Shown: one piece after another, positions 6,697-8,908 of the stretch
How the letters are laid out: every line of letters begins with the position of its first letter
How positions within the stretch are numbered: position 1 is the first letter of the stretch
From: Candidatus Poseidoniia archaeon
GTDB lineage: Archaea > Thermoplasmatota > Poseidoniia > MGIII > CG-Epi1
NCBI GenBank assembly: GCA_022449705.1
Contig: JAKURS010000041.1
Location: 1-8,908 of the forward strand
Direction of reading: 5' to 3'
DNA: 8,908 nucleotides
Translations under genes and position numbers: made by a program
The notes under the pieces: generated by a model
What the model saw: only the letters and a program-made list of their open reading frames with translations
Told to the model about the DNA's origin: nothing
Database searches by the model: none

Positions 6697-7307
6697 TGCG
6701 CCTCCATGATGCGCGTGACGGTCTCAACGGTGGCGCGCGTCATCGCGTCAATCTCGACGTTGAGCCGGTCACCTGGTGTGCACGCGCCGATGGTCGTACG
6801 CTCCAGCGTCTCTGGAATCAGGTGCACCCTGAATTCGCCCGCCTCTGGCCAGGTCTCGCCCACGGTAAGCGAGATGCCGTCAAGAGCCACGAAGCCCTTC
6901 ACGAAGATATAGGCCATCCAGTCGCGCTCGACGCGCAGCCGCAGGTCGTGGGCGCCGTCGGCAGTCTCGACCGCGATTACCGTTCCGGTGGTTGAGACGT
7001 GGCCCGAAACCAGATGGCCACCAATCTCATCGCCCAGCCGTGCCGAGCGCTCCAGGTTCACTGTCACGCCCTCCGTCATCCGTTCGCCGAGCGTCGTACG
7101 GGCGAGCGTTTCGGCGACAACGTCGAACTCCAAGGCATTCCCGGCGACAGCGCTGACCGTCAGGCAGACGCCGTCTACCGCGACGCTCGCCCCCGCGGCG
7201 ATTCCGGCGGCGAAGCCGTCGGGCGGTGTAATTGCAATACGCTGCACACCTGCGGTGTCGCTTGCGCTCCGCACCCGCCCAGTGGCGGTTACGATACCGG
7301 TGAACAT
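6693..7307 (-). CDS. ribE: Riboflavin synthase, two-barrel bacterial/eukaryotic (alpha-subunit) type
   Basis: Dismutates two 6,7-dimethyl-8-ribityllumazine molecules to riboflavin and the ribityl-aminopyrimidine. The 204-residue length is standard. The internal duplication is clear: barrel 1 has MFTGIV (1-6), VDGVCLTV (44-51, Cys48) and ETLARTTLG (66-74); barrel 2 has GGHLVSGHV (96-104, His98 and His103), ALDGISLTV (141-149) and ETLERTTIG (166-174). The frame is open upstream to 7505, but the ATG at 7307 gives the invariant MFTGIV N-terminus and is preceded by AGGAG (7312-7316) at four bases. It begins one base after the ribL stop and overlaps ribH by four bases. The odd point is the family: most archaea studied use the unrelated RibC-type synthase, so this gene was probably acquired from bacteria, at some time, by this lineage or an ancestor. 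Confidence 0.97.
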   Translation of the reverse strand: MFTGIVTATGRVRSASDTAGVQRIAITPPDGFAAGIAAGASVAVDGVCLTVSAVAGNALEFDVVAETLARTTLGERMTEGVTVNLERSARLGDEIGGHLVSGHVSTTGTVIAVETADGAHDLRLRVERDWMAYIFVKGFVALDGISLTVGETWPEAGEFRVHLIPETLERTTIGACTPGDRLNVEIDAMTRATVETVTRIMEAQ

Positions 7308-7308
7308 A

Positions 7309-7746
7309 CTACTCCTGGCCGAAGTCGCGCAGGATGCGCGCCACGATTTTGCGCGTCCCTGCCAGGCCATGCTCCAGCTTTGGTAGCCGCACGACCTGCG
7401 CCACGTGGCCGCGTTCGGCCAGCTTCGCTTCCAAGGCTTTGGGCTCGAACAACTCCTGGTCGTATCCCAGCACAATGATGTGGGGCTTGATTTCCTCCAC
7501 GACAATGTCGAGCATGTTGCCCTCGCGCCCCATCACGGCTTGGTCGACCGGCTTCAGCGCCGCGACCATCTCGGTGCGCACCGCGGCCGGCATGAGCGGC
7601 TCGCGCTTCATGCGCCGCACTGTCGCGTCGTTGGCTACAATCACCACCAGTTCGTCGCCCAGTTCCCTCGCTGCGCGCAAGAAATGTATGTGTCCGAGGT
7701 GCAGCAGGTCGAAGACCCCGGTGGCTACTACGCGCTTGCGACCCAC
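7309..7746 (-). CDS. ribL: FAD synthetase RibL (archaeal nucleotidyltransferase type)
   Basis: Transfers AMP (CMP in some relatives) to FMN to give FAD; cytosolic cytidylyltransferase-family enzyme distinct from bacterial bifunctional RibF. The N-terminal nucleotide-binding block GVFDLLHLGHIHFL (10-23) contains the HxGH signature (His16-His19). The segments GDELVVIVANDATVRRMK (30-47), ALKPVD (63-68) and KPHIIVLGYDQ (87-97) follow the pattern of the M. jannaschii RibL family, and LAGTRKIVARIL (128-139) stands at the usual SSxxI position. The C-terminal cysteine known from M. jannaschii RibL is absent, as are all cysteines. At 145 aa the length is normal. The start is GTG at 7746, overlapping the ribB end by 19 bases with no visible Shine-Dalgarno, so translation probably depends on ribB. 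A glycerol-3-phosphate cytidylyltransferase is the alternative, made unlikely by the flavin context. Confidence 0.92.
   Translation of the reverse strand: MGRKRVVATGVFDLLHLGHIHFLRAARELGDELVVIVANDATVRRMKREPLMPAAVRTEMVAALKPVDQAVMGREGNMLDIVVEEIKPHIIVLGYDQELFEPKALEAKLAERGHVAQVVRLPKLEHGLAGTRKIVARILRDFGQE
7312..7316 (-). promoter_or_regulatory. Shine-Dalgarno site fixing the ribE start
   Basis: Minus-strand AGGAG lies inside the last codons of ribL, four bases before the ribE ATG at 7307. It selects the MFTGIV start over the longer open frame that continues to 7505. Confidence 0.75.
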
Positions 7747-8450
7747 GCGGCAACAATTTCATGCCCCTCCAAAAAAGGATGGCCCCCGGCTTTGGCCCAC
7801 GCTACGGCCGCTTCGGGCGGCAGCCGCCCCCCATCATCAGCGAGCATCTCGCAGCCTAGGGCAACTGGCGGCAGTCCTGCCATGGCAACGAGCGCAACCA
7901 TCAGCTCAGTGTGTCCCTGCCGCCCCACCAGCCCGTCGGGGTGCGCGACGCAGACCGGCACGTGGCCCGGAGACCGGAACTGCTCGCCCAGCAGCAGTCG
8001 CGCCGCGTCCGGCTCGAGCTCTGCAGCGACTAGTTCGCTGAAGGCAGAGACGGTGCGCGCGCGGTCGCGGTCGGTGATGCCGGTGTAGGTGTCGCGCGCG
8101 TTCAGCCAGAGCGAGAACGATGAGCGGCTGTCATACGGCAGGTCATGTGCTTTGAGCCCAGCCAGCGCCGGGTAGTCGGCCGCTGCCGAATTGAGCACGG
8201 CGTCCATGAACGGCAACCCCAATCGCTGTGCGGCAGAATACACGACGGCGATGAAGACAAGCCCGCCGCCACGCTGCCGCAGCAGCCGCACCCTGTCGGG
8301 AGTAGCGTGCTGCGCGGCGAAGATAATGTCAGTTTCCCCTTCACGCCCCGGAGCGTCGTAGAGCAGCAGCGGCTCGCCCGTCCGCAGCGCCTCGCACGCA
8401 GCGCTCAGGCCGTCGGTCAGCTTCGCGTCCACGTCGCATGACCCGCCCAC
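7728..8450 (-). CDS. ribB: 3,4-dihydroxy-2-butanone 4-phosphate synthase RibB
   Basis: Converts ribulose 5-phosphate to 3,4-dihydroxy-2-butanone 4-phosphate and formate with Mg2+, supplying the four-carbon unit of riboflavin. A stand-alone RibB (240 aa from GTG 8450), not fused to GTP cyclohydrolase II. Motifs: REGETD (36-41, acidic metal/substrate loop), TGITDRDRARTV (123-134), FRSPGHVPV (158-166), RQGHTE (177-182) and CEMLADDG (200-207). The shape, including LPYDSRSSFSL and TYTGITD, is that of the M. jannaschii enzyme. A second GTG at 8432 (residue 7) gives an N-terminus closer to the family length and lies 25 bases after a TATA-like GTTTAAGG; it is a serious alternative start. It is the first gene of the ribB-ribL-ribE-ribH operon, directly behind a cluster of TGCGTA half-sites. 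Confidence 0.95.
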   Translation of the reverse strand: MGGSCDVDAKLTDGLSAACEALRTGEPLLLYDAPGREGETDIIFAAQHATPDRVRLLRQRGGGLVFIAVVYSAAQRLGLPFMDAVLNSAAADYPALAGLKAHDLPYDSRSSFSLWLNARDTYTGITDRDRARTVSAFSELVAAELEPDAARLLLGEQFRSPGHVPVCVAHPDGLVGRQGHTELMVALVAMAGLPPVALGCEMLADDGGRLPPEAAVAWAKAGGHPFLEGHEIVAAWVASA

Positions 8451-8452
8451 CG

Positions 8453-8460
8453 CCTTAAAC
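8453..8460 (-). promoter_or_regulatory. Candidate TATA box of the flavin operon
   Basis: GTTTAAGG on the minus strand is centred about 25 bases before the GTG at 8432, fitting a leaderless ribB mRNA. A competing box, ATTAATTA at 8486-8493, would start transcription near 8464 and leave a 14-base leader before the GTG at 8450. Either way the core promoter abuts or overlaps the inverted-repeat cluster at 8464-8503. Confidence 0.45.
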
Positions 8461-8463
8461 GGT

Positions 8464-8503
8464 TGCGTATCTACGCATTATTGCGTAATTAATCAGCTAC
8501 GCA
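8464..8503. promoter_or_regulatory. Putative operator array: alternating TGCGTA / TACGCA half-sites
   Basis: Four six-base half-sites lie in 40 bases: TGCGTA at 8464-8469, TACGCA at 8472-8477, TGCGTA at 8482-8487 and TACGCA at 8498-8503. Neighbouring pairs form perfect inverted repeats with spacers of 2, 4 and 10 bases. The block fills the gap between the upstream gene and ribB, overlaps that gene's TAG stop, and flanks both candidate TATA boxes, so a bound dimer would be expected to block the promoter. Archaeal flavin operons are known to be regulated by RbkR (winged helix fused to riboflavin kinase); that this site belongs to such a regulator is inference. An RNA hairpin role is less likely because most of it lies upstream of the predicted start. 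Confidence 0.5.
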
Positions 8504-8908
8504 TGCCCGAATCGTGCGCGCTCCAGCCGCACCGCCCCCCGCGAGAGCTTGCTGACGTAGCGCACGCACTCCAGATCACCCGCGCTGAGCAGCGCCAGCA
8601 CCAGCGCGCCAGTCTCGCGGTCGCAGGTCATCTGCACCCCGTCAGCGAAGCTAAAAATGTGGTGCCCGCCACGCAGCGCCTGCGGCTTCTCCGTCAGGTC
8701 GTATGCCAGCAGCAACCACTGTCCTTCCTCCTCCGAATCATGCAACAACGAGTAGTTGTCCGGGCCGTAGCGCTCGTGGCGGCAACTGCGCAGCTCCCAG
8801 CGCGCGGCGGTCGCCTGCGCCAGCCATTCCACCAGCGCGGGCGAGTGCCACAGTTTGCCGAGCAGCGCAGGACCAGTTGCGCGGACCGCGAAACCGGGAC
8901 GCTCCTCA
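8497..8908 (-). CDS. Tpa1/Ofd1/OGFOD1 C-terminal-domain-like protein (partial, 5' end outside window)
   Basis: The frame is open from the right window edge to the TAG at 8497, giving about 136 C-terminal residues; a GTG at 8832 exists but coding clearly continues upstream (PGFAVRATGPALLGKLWHS). The pattern Y-x-LLHD (NYSLLHDSEEE), a hydrophobic strand LLLAYDL, a GG turn (RGGHHIFSF), then LVLALLSAGDLECVRYVSK resembles the second double-stranded beta-helix of Tpa1/Ofd1/OGFOD1 proteins, which lacks the iron ligands. In eukaryotes the first domain of these proteins hydroxylates a proline of ribosomal protein uS12. Any catalytic HxD...H domain would be beyond the window. No HxD iron motif is present here. 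It lies 46 bases upstream of ribB on the same strand, and the operator cluster overlaps its stop. The family match is from memory of the pattern, so moderate to low. Confidence 0.5.
   Translation of the reverse strand, partial: EERPGFAVRATGPALLGKLWHSPALVEWLAQATAARWELRSCRHERYGPDNYSLLHDSEEEGQWLLLAYDLTEKPQALRGGHHIFSFADGVQMTCDRETGALVLALLSAGDLECVRYVSKLSRGAVRLERARFGHA

Noticed and set aside
7334..8088. Overlapping plus-strand frames opposite ribL and ribB
   Set aside because: Both are antisense shadows with no domain pattern; ribL and ribB are unambiguous on the minus strand.
8451..8496. FMN riboswitch upstream of ribB
   Set aside because: There is no room for the aptamer, the predicted leader is 0-14 bases, and no RFN consensus is seen; the inverted repeats look like DNA half-sites.

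Overview
The window looks like a compact, GC-rich euryarchaeal chromosome segment, most likely from an uncultured lineage (a Thermoplasmata/marine-group-type euryarchaeote would fit, but the lineage is inferred and not shown). The archaeal assignment rests on a full-length ABCE1/Rli1 ribosome-recycling ATPase with two N-terminal [4Fe-4S] motifs, an archaeal RibL-type FAD synthetase, and RibB and RibH sequences of the methanogen type. First genes of transcription units have AT-rich boxes about 25 bases before their starts (leaderless pattern). Genes inside operons have Shine-Dalgarno sequences such as GGAGG or AGGAG.

Layout, left to right. (1) 1-1763, minus strand: a RusA-like Holliday junction resolvase overlaps folD, and the 5' part of moaA lies further downstream behind its own candidate promoter. 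(2) 1764-1795: a 32-base divergent spacer holding the palindrome TTAATTAA, placed ideally as TATA box for ABCE1. (3) 1796-6292, plus strand: ABCE1, then a large 12-TM RND/MMPL-type exporter whose first extracytoplasmic domain has a calcium-loop-like motif and a lone cysteine pair. (4) 6298-8450, minus strand: a riboflavin/FAD operon ribB-ribL-ribE-ribH, packed with overlaps of 19 and 4 bases and a 1-base gap. (5) 8497-8908, minus strand: the C-terminal part of a protein resembling the non-catalytic C-terminal domain of Tpa1/Ofd1/OGFOD1 proteins; it runs off the window.

How the genes work together: RibB makes 3,4-dihydroxy-2-butanone 4-phosphate, RibH condenses it with the ribityl-aminopyrimidine to lumazine, RibE dismutates lumazine to riboflavin, and RibL adenylates FMN to FAD. 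GTP cyclohydrolase, the reductase/deaminase steps and riboflavin kinase are not in the window. The riboflavin synthase is the two-barrel bacterial/eukaryotic type, not the archaeal RibC type, so the operon is a mosaic. Between ribB and its upstream neighbour sit four alternating copies of TGCGTA/TACGCA, the best candidate here for an undescribed regulatory site. No mobile element, CRISPR array, tRNA or rRNA was seen, and no gene-free stretch exceeds 100 bases. I did not find a wholly new system; the points most worth following are the operator array, the mosaic flavin operon, the RusA-like gene and the OGFOD1-like protein.
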